Shown: positions 36,153 through 47,671, numbered from the stretch's first letter. The stretch is DNA of 64,000 nucleotides from Cordia subcordata (GCA_028554755.1 JAPTOF010000010.1:15466501-15530500), one strand, 5' to 3'. Notes: generated from the sequence alone by a model not told the origin. Program-made: numbers and translations.

Positions 36153-37556
36153 AGATGAGTTGGTGTTTGCCTGGCTGACGGCTTGGTGGTTAGCGCTACT
36201 AGAAGGCAACCTAGGTTCAATTTTGCAGTTTTGCATTTGTTTCACTTTCTTTTCTTTTTATTTTTTTTCTTTTATCTTCCTTGCACCCAAACCAAAGTGT
36301 TGAATCCCAATCCTTTGTCCCATAAGATACACCACTGCTCATTATTGCACATGCCAATGCAAGTATACATAGGCAATGCTACTAATCTTGTTTTCTTTGT
36401 GAGTGTTTATGAATTGTGAGTCACAGGATTAGTAGTATGGTGATTTATCATTGGCATGGAAAGCTTTGAAGAAAATGCAAGGTTGTATCTATCCTTTCTC
36501 CACTTGTTCCCCATGTTTACACCCTATCCCCACCACCCTTACTTGTTTTGTAATGATGATTTGCCTGTTTTTGTGCTTTGATTTTTTCGCTTGAGGACAA
36601 GCAAAGTTTAGGTTTGGGGGTGTGGGAGTTTGGTTTTCTTGTTATATATCTTGCTTAGGGTAGATTGCATTATGCATATAAATGGTAAAAATTTTTCAAT
36701 TTTGATTCATATAGAGTCATTTATTTCTTTGTTGATCATTGTGTTGGCTTTTGTGATTGACTCTATTGATTTATGAAGATGAGAGGCATTGTGGGGGAAT
36801 GAATAGAGTGGTTTGAAAACTAAATCTTGGAGGGAATGCCCTTCAAAGTTGTGGGGAGTGAGAACCTTGAAAGAATAACCCTTGTAGCCACCCCATAGCT
36901 TGGTAGGAAAGAGTGTTGGAAAAGGGCTATTGATGTGAGTGCCCCTTCCTTGATTGGTTCTTGTTGATGTGCCTAAGCCTTTCTTTTTCTTCCTTTTTGT
37001 GAATACAATACAAAGCAATTGAAGTTAAAAAAAAATCAAAAAAGGCAAAAAGGTGCAAAAATCTATGTATAAAAAAAAATGAAGTGAAAAAGAGGAAAAG
37101 CCAAAGGCACCAAAAAGTTAGTGAATAAGTGCATAAGTGACACAATGTCAACTTAGCACAAGTTATCATCTTTGTAGACACGTGAATAAGGCTTTTTATA
37201 AGCCATTGTGTTTGTATATTCTCTCTTCTTATCTTTGAGGCTTGGTGTATGTTAGGGAGGCCATGTTAGTTGAGGGAGCACGAAATATCAACATCCCGAG
37301 TACGTGAGTTAGAATCCTAGGCTTGTGGTGGATTGGCTACTTGGGAAATTCCCATGAGGAATGAGACCCCTTATGAGTAGAGGGAAGATCCAAAGAGGCT
37401 TAGGGATCTCTTCACAATAGGAATGCCCCCCTTCATGCTTCTTAAACTAATCTTGATAGCGAGTCAGTCCTTTAGGCAATCCATTGTATCAGCTTTAGAG
37501 ATAAAATTTAAGATTGGGTTTGCTTGAGGACAAGCAAGGAGAAGGTTTGGGGGTGT
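36153..37556 (+). other. Non-coding 3' tail and polypurine tract of AthA
   Basis: No env-like ORF in 1.4 kb. It holds two similar purine blocks: GAGGACAAGCAAAGTTTAGG (from 36593) and GAGGACAAGCAAGGAGAAGG (from 37526), each continuing into TTTGGGGGTGT. The second abuts the 3' LTR at 37557 and is the functional polypurine tract. The block CACGAAATATCAACATCCCG (37279) recurs in other Athila copies here. Confidence 0.75.
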
Positions 37557-39347
37557 TGATGTGTTGTGATTTTGTGTGTGTTTGCATTGTCATTTACCTA
37601 TATTTTAGAGGTGTTGAGTGCTCATAATGATGCATTAGTGTAGTGCTTTTGATAGGAATAGGCTTAAGCGTAAACAAATGTGCATATCGAGTTTAAGAGA
37701 CAAATTGCTACACTAATTGCTTGTTTTCAATGATTTAGGTGAACTTTGGGTTATGATCAAGATTGGAGGATGAAAGGTGATGAAGATGGGAAACGCGCGG
37801 GTCTAAGAGAGAAAACTGGAGGCCAAAAAAAAGACAAACAATGGAGGAAAAAAGTCAGCCGGACGACTAAGGAAAAAGAGCCGGTCGACCAGCCACTCCA
37901 GAGAGGTGCCAAAAATAGACGGTCGATCAGCAATATGCTGAGAACATATAAATAGGGCCCAATTCTGCAAAAAAGGAGGAGGACTTTTTGGAAGATTAAC
38001 ACACACTTCACACCTAAAATTCTCACACACTTAACCCTAGATCCTACCCACTTCACACACACTTTTCACACATTCCTCACTAAGAACCAAGCTTGATTTG
38101 GAGGGTTCAAACATTTTGGAAGCAAGTTTGCTCAAAAGCTTTGTACAAGATTAGCTAGGATGAAAGGGAAGCTTCATTATCTCTCTTTCATTCTATTTCC
38201 TATTATGATTGAGTAGACTTGTGTAGGGTGATTTAACTTATGTATTGGGTTAACTATATACTCTTATGATATGGGATATGATGGCTGTATATATATACAT
38301 GTTTCGAATTGTCTTGTTCAATTGGGTATTTTCTCATTCATGTCTAAGTGTTTGATAAAATGCCTAGATGAGTAACATGTGTATAAATTGAAGTTTGTTT
38401 GTTACTAAACACATCTAATCCATGTTATAATCATGTCTATGTGTTTATATGTGGATGATATGAAGTGGGTAATGCTTTTATTCATGTCTATATGTATATT
38501 TGTATGCCTAGTAACAAGCATAACTTCAATAACGCATACGTGTTGGTTGTTAATTATTTCTAATGGTGTGAACTGAACATGACGATGTTTGGTAGTTGAA
38601 TAGGTTCCATTATTCATGCACACCTTGGTCTTCAACATGTATGAACGCACGAGCAAGTCAAATCCTTCTGTAGTGACCTTAGAATGACGAAGTATAACTT
38701 AGGGCTAATCTAGGACGAGTCTCCTTTGGCTTTAAATCCAGCCAATAGGTTTCCGGATAGGTTTAGTCGACTTTAGCAACACTAGGTCTTGGCTTTAAAT
38801 CCAGCCAAAGGTTTAGGTACTAAGGTAGGTTCGTTCTAAGCCACCTAGGAAGTTAGTTAGTCACTCTTGAGGCCCTAGGTCATAAGGACCACGCCGTAGC
38901 TCTAGGAGGCGCCGCCTAGGGACGGACCTGCACCGAGTCCTAGGGGGAAATTAAGACACTAACTAGCAACCTAGTTAAGAGCACTCATGATAGTTAGCCA
39001 TCATCCCTTAATCCCATAGCATTTGAGTATAGAATTACCCATTCATAAGTCGAAGTCACCCTAACCCCTTCTCAATTGTTAGTTCCTTCTTGACCAACTT
39101 GTGTTCCCATTTTTTCATATTCTTAGTTTAGTTTTATTTCCTTTACCTAGAGCTCCCGATAATCCAAAACCCCAAAAATATGTCTAGTTTAGATCTTTCT
39201 TTTTGTCACTTTCTAGAGAACTAAGCATAGAATTCACACACATTATTCACGCCTCCCTATGGTTCGACACCCGCACTTGTACACACTATATTGAACGATC
39301 CGTACACTTGCGGGTCTTTTAGAGCTTGCACTCGAAAGATGACACCA
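37557..39347 (+). repeat. 3' LTR of AthA
   Basis: Starts TGATGTGTTGTG after the polypurine tract, ends GACACCA. It aligns with the 5' LTR throughout with scattered substitutions (for example 8 over the first ~240 bases) and lacks about 86 bases of the palindrome array. Confidence 0.9.
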
Positions 39348-40076
39348 CTAATGATACATATTTAGATTTGGGACAAAAGAGAGATACCCTTTTATCCAAA
39401 TCCATGCTTTACAATCCATGAGTTATCCCAAATCCTTGTGTTTGATCCTCTTAGAGGCTTGATTCCAAAGTGTTTTTGCATATGGAAGAGTGTGTGAGAG
39501 GTGGGAGATGAGAAGATTAGGGTTTTAGGAGATGGGTGTGAAAGAATATGACTTGTTCTTAAAAATGACCAAAAGAAAATTATCCGCGACTACCAGAACA
39601 CCTAATAGGTGCACTGGTACCACGAGCTCTCTATTCCGCCAAAGGAAGGTTGCTCACTGGTTTTACTAGCCTAGTGAGCCAGTGCACCACCTCTCTAAAG
39701 CTACTATGCCGGTGCTCCAATAGTTGCTCTCTTTCGGCTTTGTTTTAGCTCTGTTTTCCTTCCGGTTGCTTTGGCCTTTCTCTAGAAGCCTCCAATCTTG
39801 CTTCTCTTCCACTTTTCACCCTCAAAATCTTCTTCAATTCATGCCCAATCCATCTCCATCTTTGTTCAACTTTGGACAATCCTCAAACTTACCTAAAACA
39901 CAAGATAAGGGCACTTTAGTATAGCATTTATGCTTTAAGCTCAACTATAGACATCTAAAGTGTAATATGCTCAAGTATGATATAAATGCTATACTAATAC
40001 ACCTAATAGAGCGCAAAACACCTCAAAATAAGAATAAGAATGCAATATGTAAACACACACACAAAACCAACACATT
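39348..40076 (-). repeat. Split Athila-related 5' LTR, segment 3
   Basis: Continues segment 2 after AthA and matches 6760-7491 (GAGAGATACCCTTTTATCC, TTTGATCCTC, ACAAAACCAACACAT) and 16618-17158. It ends at the LTR start near 40076. Confidence 0.75.
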
Positions 40077-41090
40077 ACTTTTCTGTCTAGCTACTCGTGT
40101 TGCTTATCAACTCGTGTGGTCCCAAAAGAATTGGGCGTGTAAGTGGTTTTTTTTAAAGAAAAATTTGCTATAGCTTAGTGCGCTTTGCTTATATAAAATA
40201 TGAGGCTCATTTTTGCTCAAAAAACAAAGCTGATTGCTTTTCTTATGGTGTTGCACGTGTTTTGGACGTAAAAGAATGTGTTGTTCCTTTTTTTTTTTTC
40301 TTGCCAAGTGTATGTGTTGTTTGGTATACTACAAGGTAATGAATATTATCTTATAATATAATATACTACTCAAATACTATACTAATATTAATACAATACC
40401 AATACTAAATTACTAAACCTATATTATTATATACTATATTATTATACTAACATAAAATCAGATAATCTAATACTATATATTACTAGTATAACTACTACTA
40501 TACTACAATACTACAATACTAATATATACACTAGACTACTAATGCTAACATAAGAATAAAGTTGAACTTTATACCTCAGCAATGCACATTTGAAGCTCAC
40601 TAAGTTATTAACACTAACACCAAAATACACATAGGCATTCGAAAAAACATGCACTTGTCACTCGAAGAACGCATACGCACTAAACCATGCTCGAATTATA
40701 ACTCAACACACCCAAGCATTCAAGAACACTCGAAACAAGCCAAAATGAATACTTCATGCATTCAAAATTGCTTAACTAAGCACCAAAGTATGCACACACT
40801 ATCAACCAAGTAATATTAATACTATAGGCACACAATGTCTTGCAAATGCATTTCAAGTAACCCTAGAACAGCTCTAAAACATGCAAATGACCTCAAGGCA
40901 CACACACACAAATCAAGACATCTCACAAACCAACATACAACTCTTGATTTCACACAAATCAAGAAACCCAGTTGAATTAATTTTAATTTTGTTCACTTAA
41001 ACACTAATATGCTCAACAGCCAACTCTTAAAACGTTTAATATATGATATTACAAGAGAAATCACAATGAAAATTGAAGCACAAGTTGGTG
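40077..41090 (-). repeat. Decayed AthB-family LTR, minus strand
   Basis: The reverse complement of about 40600-41000 resembles 8020-8130 in the AthB LTR (TTTTGGTGCTTAATTGAGCC against TTTGGTGCTTAGTTAAGCAA). The left part (40330-40560) is extremely AT-rich. No coding frames of interest. The boundaries are approximate. Confidence 0.45.
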
Positions 41091-42560
41091 TATGGGGTTA
41101 CAATAGATGACTTATGTTTGCCTCATTTGAGAAAGATGAAAGCTCTTTTCTTTTGAATCTTTTATTGTATTCTTGTTATTTTGGAAAAACTTAAAAAATG
41201 AGAAATATATATAGATTTATGTATTAAAAACAAAAATGTTTGACCAAAATTGATTTTAAAACAATATAGGCTAAGTTAGAAAAGAGATCGTATGTATAAC
41301 AGCAAGTTTTGGATAACATTTTTGAAAATCTATACAATTCAATGGAAGTCCTATCATTCCGATCACCTAAAAAACTTTTCCCATTACCCTTTAGTTCAAA
41401 AACTAAAAACTCACTGTCGAGTAAAGTGAAGCTCATCCGAAAGCCTAGAAGACCTTGCCTATCAATCCTTTTTTTGCTGTAGTAATAAACTTTTTAATTC
41501 CATGATCCATTTTCTTCAAACCTGGGTTCGAAAATGCTTTTTAATCATCAAAAACATTTTGAAAAACATTTATCATTTTCGAAAATCATTTGGGGCATAT
41601 AATATCTTAGTCACATGCTAAGTCAAGACAAGAAGTACATAAGTGAGACAATCTTACAAAAGCAATTGTTCATCTGTGCCCCTTATGACTTCTATCTCCG
41701 TCATTATCTTACAATGCCAAGTCTTCAAAGATCAAAAGAATAAGCACGATGACTTGATACATTCGATGGCACAAGATCTTCTTCCAAGGCATAATATTTC
41801 TCTAATTGCTTATGAACTCACAAATCATATTAGTAACACAATAGCTCACAAGAGTCTAACAAGCAACATTATCTTTTCACAATATGCCATTCAATACTTA
41901 AACCAATGCATATCAATCGTTTATCATAAGCAAATCAACCATTCTTCTTAAGTAAAATCAATTATTCATCACAAGATTCATCACAAGCATCGTAATCACA
42001 TATATTTCATAACTTTCAATCCTCATCACCAAAACATAAGCAAGTCAATAATATAGTAATGCTAAGGAATCACATTTCTAGTAATGTGATTCCTAGGAAT
42101 GAAAAATGATTTTGTGAACCAAATGCCTTCTAAGGATAAAACCTTGTTTGTTAATAACATCATTCTCAAATCATGAGGGTTACAAATTGATCTTACTAAT
42201 AATTACTCTTCTATAAAAGATTTGAACGGACATGATTTGTTACCAAAAATGTCTTCAAAAAGATAATGAAAGGATATTATAGCATAAGAAAACTAGAATT
42301 ATCTCTAATAAGATAAAAAGTATTTACAATTTGTTGTTCTCATAGTTTCCATCGATGGTTATGGCACATAATGATGTTTTTCAAGTTTAACATTAGTAAG
42401 ATTTTCATTAATTTTTTTACTTTATAAACTTATCTAATTCTAGATTGTAAAACAAATGCTTACCATAGCCATTTGATAACAATGATTATTTTGGGATATG
42501 TCATTTAAAGTCTTTCATTAACAAATGAAATGGAAAAATTTTGACATTAAAGCAAAATGA
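41091..42560. other. Intergenic region upstream of the peptide gene
   Basis: AT-rich and without a recognisable transposon. The frame at 41643-41951 shows no domain or codon pattern suggesting a gene. It is presumably the distal promoter region of the gene at 42634. Confidence 0.4.
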
Positions 42561-42579
42561 TTTGCATGCAACTTACCAC

Positions 42580-42587
42580 TATATAAG
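42580..42587 (+). promoter_or_regulatory. Putative TATA box of the IDA-like multi-peptide gene
   Basis: TATATAAG lies 54 bases before the ATG at 42634, leaving room for a short leader of about 20-25 bases if transcription starts near 42610. The leader has no upstream ATG. Confidence 0.6.
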
Positions 42588-42633
42588 GGCAAGATTGTAA
42601 CACTTTACACATCATAAAGAAAGTATAGAAAAG

Positions 42634-43407
42634 ATGGTTGCTCAGTCAAAAATTTTAGTCACTTGTCTCTTTATGATATTGCTGGCCTTTGCCACCAAGA
42701 ATCTTGAAGCTAGGCAATTGAAGTGGATAGAATTAGATGACAAGACAAGCATTGCATTGGGAATAGAAGAGAGCTCGCAAATTGGTAAGACATTTAAACT
42801 TCATTCCCCAATTAAAGTCATCCCTATAAGAGGTATGCTACCCAAAGGCACCCCAATACCTCCATCTGGGCCTTCAACTAGGACAAGTGACTCACCACCA
42901 AGACGTCCTCCTCAACCCAAGTTTGTCCCACTACGCAGCATGCTACCTAAAGACACCCTAATACCTCCATATGGGCCTTCTACAAGTTCAAGTGACTCAC
43001 TACCAAGACGTCCACCCCAACCCAAGATTATCCCTTTGCGAAACATGCTACCCAAAGGTACCCCAATACCTCCATCTGGGCCTTCTACTAGGACAAGTGA
43101 CTCACCACCAAGACGTCCACCTCAACCCAAGATTATCCCTTTGCGAAACATGCTACCCAAAGGTACCCCAATACCTCCATCTGGGCCTTCTACTAGGACA
43201 AGTGACTCACCACCAAGGCATCCTCCTCAATCCAAGTTCATCCCTTTACAAGGCATGCTACCTAAAGGCATCCTAATACCGCCATCTAGACCTTCTACTA
43301 GGACAAGTGACTCACCACCAAGTCATCCTCCCCAGTCCAAGGTCATCCATGTTCCTGGCATACTATCCAAAAGGCACCGTTATTTTGACATTGGCCTGGT
43401 CTTCTAA
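42634..43407 (+). CDS. Secreted multi-copy IDA-like (EPIP) signalling-peptide precursor
   Basis: A 257-codon single exon; IDA-family genes are also usually intronless. Residues 1-26 are a signal peptide (basic start, hydrophobic core LVTCLFMILLAFA, likely cut after LEA). A short spacer (27-60) follows, then five 35-residue repeats (61-235) and a partial sixth. Repeats 1, 3 and 4 share MLPKGTPIPPSGPSTRTSD exactly; repeat 2 (IPPYGPS) and repeat 5 (IPPSRPS) vary. LPKG-x-PIPPS-x-PS is the EPIP core of IDA/IDL peptides, apoplastic ligands of HAESA/HSL receptor kinases that drive abscission and cell separation. Unlike typical precursors, which are short with one peptide ending KRHN, this has several copies and TRTSDSPP after the core. 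Proline-rich linkers (RRPPQPK) separate the units and may hold processing sites. Alternatives: a repetitive proline-rich wall protein or a PIP-type precursor (shared SGPS). Family call fairly confident; function inferred. Confidence 0.8.
   Translation: MVAQSKILVTCLFMILLAFATKNLEARQLKWIELDDKTSIALGIEESSQIGKTFKLHSPIKVIPIRGMLPKGTPIPPSGPSTRTSDSPPRRPPQPKFVPLRSMLPKDTLIPPYGPSTSSSDSLPRRPPQPKIIPLRNMLPKGTPIPPSGPSTRTSDSPPRRPPQPKIIPLRNMLPKGTPIPPSGPSTRTSDSPPRHPPQSKFIPLQGMLPKGILIPPSRPSTRTSDSPPSHPPQSKVIHVPGILSKRHRYFDIGLVF
42814..43404 (+). repeat. 105-bp in-frame tandem repeat (five units plus remnant)
   Basis: Units at 42814-42918, 42919-43023, 43024-43128, 43129-43233 and 43234-43338, with a remnant from 43339. 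The period is exactly 35 codons. Units 3 and 4 are identical over their first 87 bases and differ at 4 of 105. The remnant has one extra A (TCCAAAAGGCACC against CCCAAAGGCACC). Confidence 0.95.
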
Positions 43408-44058
43408 TAGAACAAGCCACTTGCTTTTCCATTAGTACATCATTATCCACTTTAGATTGTGATGCTACTACCCAGTATTATGGATGTACGTTGTCTCCAA
43501 ACTATGAAAATGAAGAAGCAAATGTTCTAGACTAATACAAATCAAAAGGAAGAATTTTGAACTCAATTATGCACATTAAATCTACAAAAATGTGAAGTTT
43601 ATATGCTTGCCAATGTCAATGTTTTGTTTATTTGAATACTAATAGAGCATTTATCAACATATTTATGAACACTCTAATTTGATATAAAGTAGATAAATTA
43701 AATCAAGAAGGACAAAGCCATTGAGGAATGACACTTGCGACTTCATTCCAGTTGGGTGCATTTTTCTCTTCTATTCCTTCTTTTATTTCTTTAGCTTTTA
43801 ATTTAAGAAAGAAAATCTTGAATCTTTTGATGCTTATGGATGGATCATAAAGTGCTGAAAAAATGATTAACATATATTTTGGAGGCTACCAACAAATTAA
43901 GATTGCAAAGCAATTCATATATATTTTTCTTGATTTCTTTGAGAGGTTTTCAAATTAGATACTCACTTGATAGTTTATATTCTATTTAGATTTATAAAAG
44001 TTTTAATAGAGACAATCACAAGAAAAAATTGGCTAATTTGGTTATCACCATTACTTAT
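43408..44058. other. Region downstream of the peptide gene
   Basis: The first ~40 bases still resemble a sixth repeat unit out of frame (GGCCTGGTCTTCTAATAGAACAAG against GGGCCTTCTACTAGGACAAG). The rest is AT-rich with nothing recognised and no clear polyadenylation signal. Confidence 0.4.
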
Positions 44059-47000
44059 TGTCACATCTCAAAATTTCATCGAATAGACTTGATCAAGTGA
44101 CTACTATAAGCCCCACCCAACAAGGCTAAATCCACAAACAATTGAGATCACCACAAATACACAATCAAAGCTACTAAACCTCAAAACATAAACATGTAAA
44201 TCATAAGGCATAAGCAGGTCTGTGCAAATTACTTACATATTCCTAAAATAAGGGTAGAAAGTAACAATTGTTATCAAACAATCTTACTTATCGGTCAAAG
44301 AAAAATGCAACCTTTCACCTGCAAAAGGTCCACTTGTCCATAGGCTTCTAATCATTTTGTTGTCATGTCTCTTATGTACTAAGAGATTATAGACTTCAAT
44401 CTGCAAAAGAAAGTATAAAAGATTGAAATGAGCAAAACAATGCTTAGTAAATTGGACTCCTAAAGGGTAGGGAAGACAAGGGCAATAGTTCTGAAATACA
44501 GATTGGCATAGTTTAAGCTCAAGTAGCAATGTATAGTAAAAAGGATACTTTATGATGATCAAATGCAATTTGAATGACAAAAAGATTCCAAAAACAATGG
44601 AATAGGATCTTAACACTTGTGGAGAGCACGAGGGAAGTTCACTGTTGACTAAGAATAGCCACATTAACCCAAGATTGAATGATGGTCATACAAATCTCAC
44701 AAATTCTTAAAAGATAAGTATTATAACATGTGATACAAAATTACTTATACGGGAACATAACAAGTCACCATGAGGTGTTAATGAAAGAGTAACTAAAAGG
44801 AAGCATAATAAGAAGCTTACATAAAACTAAGCATAAGTGCACTTTATATCTAAACATAGGTCGATATAACTTCAACAAGGATGACACGACTAAATGAATG
44901 GTTGTGAAGACTCAAAGGAACAAGGCTACTCGTGACAAGTAGAAACTATGAAAACTAAGATAGAGCCATATTCGATGTGATGATGAAACATAACTACTTA
45001 ACTTTAGATGACACTTGAAAGAAGTATGGAACTTAACACATAGGCAACAAAGAAACTAAGATTAAATACTAGTCAAATTTATGTATAACACAAGAAAATG
45101 AAACTCATAGGTAATACAACACTATACATAAGCTTATTCACATGGATTTGGGGCATAACTAACGACTAAAACTAGCAGAATATGGTGCATAATGAGAGTA
45201 ACAATGATGAGATACCTTTTATACAAAGACACAAGTGCTTGATAGAAAGGAAAAGGACTAATTAGAAGAAAAATTTCAACAGCATTTTAAGGCATAAAGA
45301 GGTGATGAAAGTTGACATATAGAAGGATTAATCCAATGGTCATATGTACATATAAAGGTGTTATTGAAATTGGATATGGAAATAATCATTTTGATACTAA
45401 GAGGACATAGCTAGGGCAAAATATTACATTGATCAAACAACATAGAACACATAAATATGTATGACATACAAAGATGCAAAGCTTGAGCTTGTTGTTACAT
45501 AAGAGTATACAACCAAAGCTAACAAGTGGATCTCTAGAACATAAAATGGTAAAATAAAGTGAAAGGCTAAAGATAAATTTAATAAATGGTATAGCCAATG
45601 AAGATACAAGGTTAGCCTCAAGAGTATAAAACCATATAATCAAAATGATGAACAAGACGTAACATATTAAAGTACCAAAAGGTGCAACTAAAATAAAGCA
45701 AAGGATCTCTTATATAGAAGCCCAAGTGACATAACCATGGACAAGATGGCTAGCCTATTGTAAGCTACAATTACATTTACCTACGTAGCTCTAGTCACAA
45801 GGTGAGTACTATGCCTCTACTAGGTAAAACATATAACACAAGGTGAGTATTAAGCCCCCACCAAGTGATAGGTGCCCCCTTTACCCATACTCAACATACA
45901 TATATACAACTTATGATAATGAACAAATGATATTTTGACACATGAACTAAAAGGAGTGTAGGAGAATGATTACCATTGAAAGAAGCTCATATGTGAATAT
46001 TACTAAAGTGATGAACAAAGATGGCTCAAGGCAAAGACCAAATAAGAGATCATTAATATGGGAATAAAAATAAGACTAATGTAATGAAATAGAAGACCAC
46101 ACAAATAAGAGACATAAACAAGAATGAAGAAGATGGTGATACTTCAAGAGTTAAACAAAGGCCAAAAACAACTTACTATAAGCATAAAGAGAAAGGAATC
46201 TACGCGTAGAGACCTTATATTAGCTGAAGGTAGAGTATGCAAAAATGAAGTTAAGAAATTTTTTAACACATGAGATGCAACTTAAAGGATTTGAACTCTT
46301 CAAATAGCACCAAAGCCAATTGAAAAGACAAGTAAGTCATTTAAGTGTAGGACTTTACCAAGAAGATACATATCAACACAAAAGTATAATGATTGCATGA
46401 AAAAATGCAGTATTTGTACTCTACAAATAATAATCAATCTGGTACCAAATCAAATTAAACTCGTAATCTTCTTCTCCAGCAATGTTTCTACAAAATAAAG
46501 ACAGCTTAACACCAGTGTGGTGCAAGCCAAAGGCTCTCCGATACCTAAGTCAATCGAGTATTCAGAGAGAATATTTAGAAGTGGCAAGTGCTATTTGGGG
46601 TAAAAGTGGCTTACTTTTTGTACAGATGGTCTATTTATAGAAGCCCCTATGATACGTGTGTCACCTTTGGGGTTTTTGCACTGTACTGGATGGCACCAGG
46701 AGCATGTCAGGATTTTGCCTTAGCAGGGATGTTTACGTGCTTGTGTGCTTACTTTGCCTTGGCCAAATCTGATTGAGTTGGAGAAAGGCTTGGCTCGATC
46801 AATAGTCCCTTTCAGTGATGGGTTGCATTGGGACGTTACTTAATGTTTTTTTGATCCAATGTTCTTAAACATAGCATTTTTTGCATTTTTCTTTTCATTG
46901 CTTCATCCATGTATCCAGTCTCTCAAAACTCTAGGCACATACGTGTGCTTCCCCTAATCGACGCGCTTGTTGTCATCACTACATTCCTCGTAATTTGGCT

Positions 47001-47650
47001 TGAGAAGATGCCACTGTATTCACATTCATCCATATTTTCTATCTATTATGGGGTCTTTGAGGCCTATATAAAGGATTTTTATCCTATACTTTGAACCTTT
47101 ATCACTTGCTTTTCTTTACAAATCGTCACACGCTTTCTTCGTGTACTTCTGCAACTCAGAGAATCCAAATCCAATGTCCACTGTTCACTTTGCTTTTTGA
47201 AAATCTTTTCTAATCCAGCAAACTCTTTTCCCTACTTCCATATCTTTTATTCATCTCCCTATGCCACATTTTCATCATTTTTCATTAGTTCCATTCTGCC
47301 TTTATTTTGCTTCTTCTCTAGGTAGTCTCTAATGTAGATGTCCAATTCTCTTGGGCTTTTTAAGAATAAAAAGGAAGAGACATCATCTTGCAACCCTAAG
47401 TGTAGAATTTAACCCTAGAAGTCCCTCACTGTTGTATATTGTTTAGAAAACCTTAATAATTTCAAACACCATTTATTTGACATTCCAGATTCCTTAGAGA
47501 AAGTTTTCTTTCAAACCTTTAGCTTGGATTACTTCCTAAACCCATTCGGAGAAGCATTCTTTAGAGTTGGGGTAGAACTAAGGATGGATATTGGTTTGAA
47601 CACTGTATTTGACAAGGTTGAAGAGACTAGGGAGGTCGTCCTGTCAAATG
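44059..47650. other. Unassigned 3.6 kb, possibly LTR-derived
   Basis: TGTCACATCTCAAAATTTC at 44059 looks like the start of a plant LTR, and 45790-45885 repeats CACAAGGTGAGTA-TA-GCC twice. I found no matching second LTR, primer site or pol homology, and the open frames (for example 44284-44664 and 45386-45655 minus) are hydrophobic shadows of AT-rich sequence. Confidence 0.25.
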
Positions 47651-47671
47651 AACAAGCAACTCAAAATAGTG

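Larger units (their letters stand above)
28292..39347 (+). mobile_element. Full-length Athila-type Ty3/gypsy element (AthA)
   Basis: An 11-kb element with two long LTRs (28292-30168 and 37557-39347), tRNA-Asp primer site, gag, protease, RT, RNase H, integrase, a 1.4-kb non-coding tail and a polypurine tract. The LTRs differ by a small fraction of bases and one ~86-bp length change. Flanks show a shared CTAA (before 28292 and at 39348-39351), consistent with a 4-5 base target duplication. It inserted into a minus-strand Athila-related LTR. Coding frames are nearly continuous but contain stops. There is no env-like ORF. Confidence 0.93.

Noticed and set aside
41643..41951. 102-codon plus-strand frame upstream of the peptide gene
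   Set aside because: No domain, no promoter-like context, codon usage like AT-rich spacer.
42971..43276. 101-codon frame overlapping the peptide gene
   Set aside because: It is the same 105-bp repeats read in another frame, without a signal peptide or known motif.
43360..43385. SKRHRY near the precursor C-terminus resembling the IDA KRHN end
   Set aside because: It arises from the one-base shift in the broken sixth repeat and is not preceded by a PIPPS core, so the likeness is probably chance.
42814..43404. Regular direct repeats considered as a CRISPR-like array
   Set aside because: Units are contiguous, 105 bp long and in frame, with no spacers, in a plant genome.
44284..44664. 126-codon minus-strand frame, Leu/Phe-rich
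   Set aside because: Composition reflects AT-rich DNA; no signal peptide followed by a mature domain, no homologue recognised.
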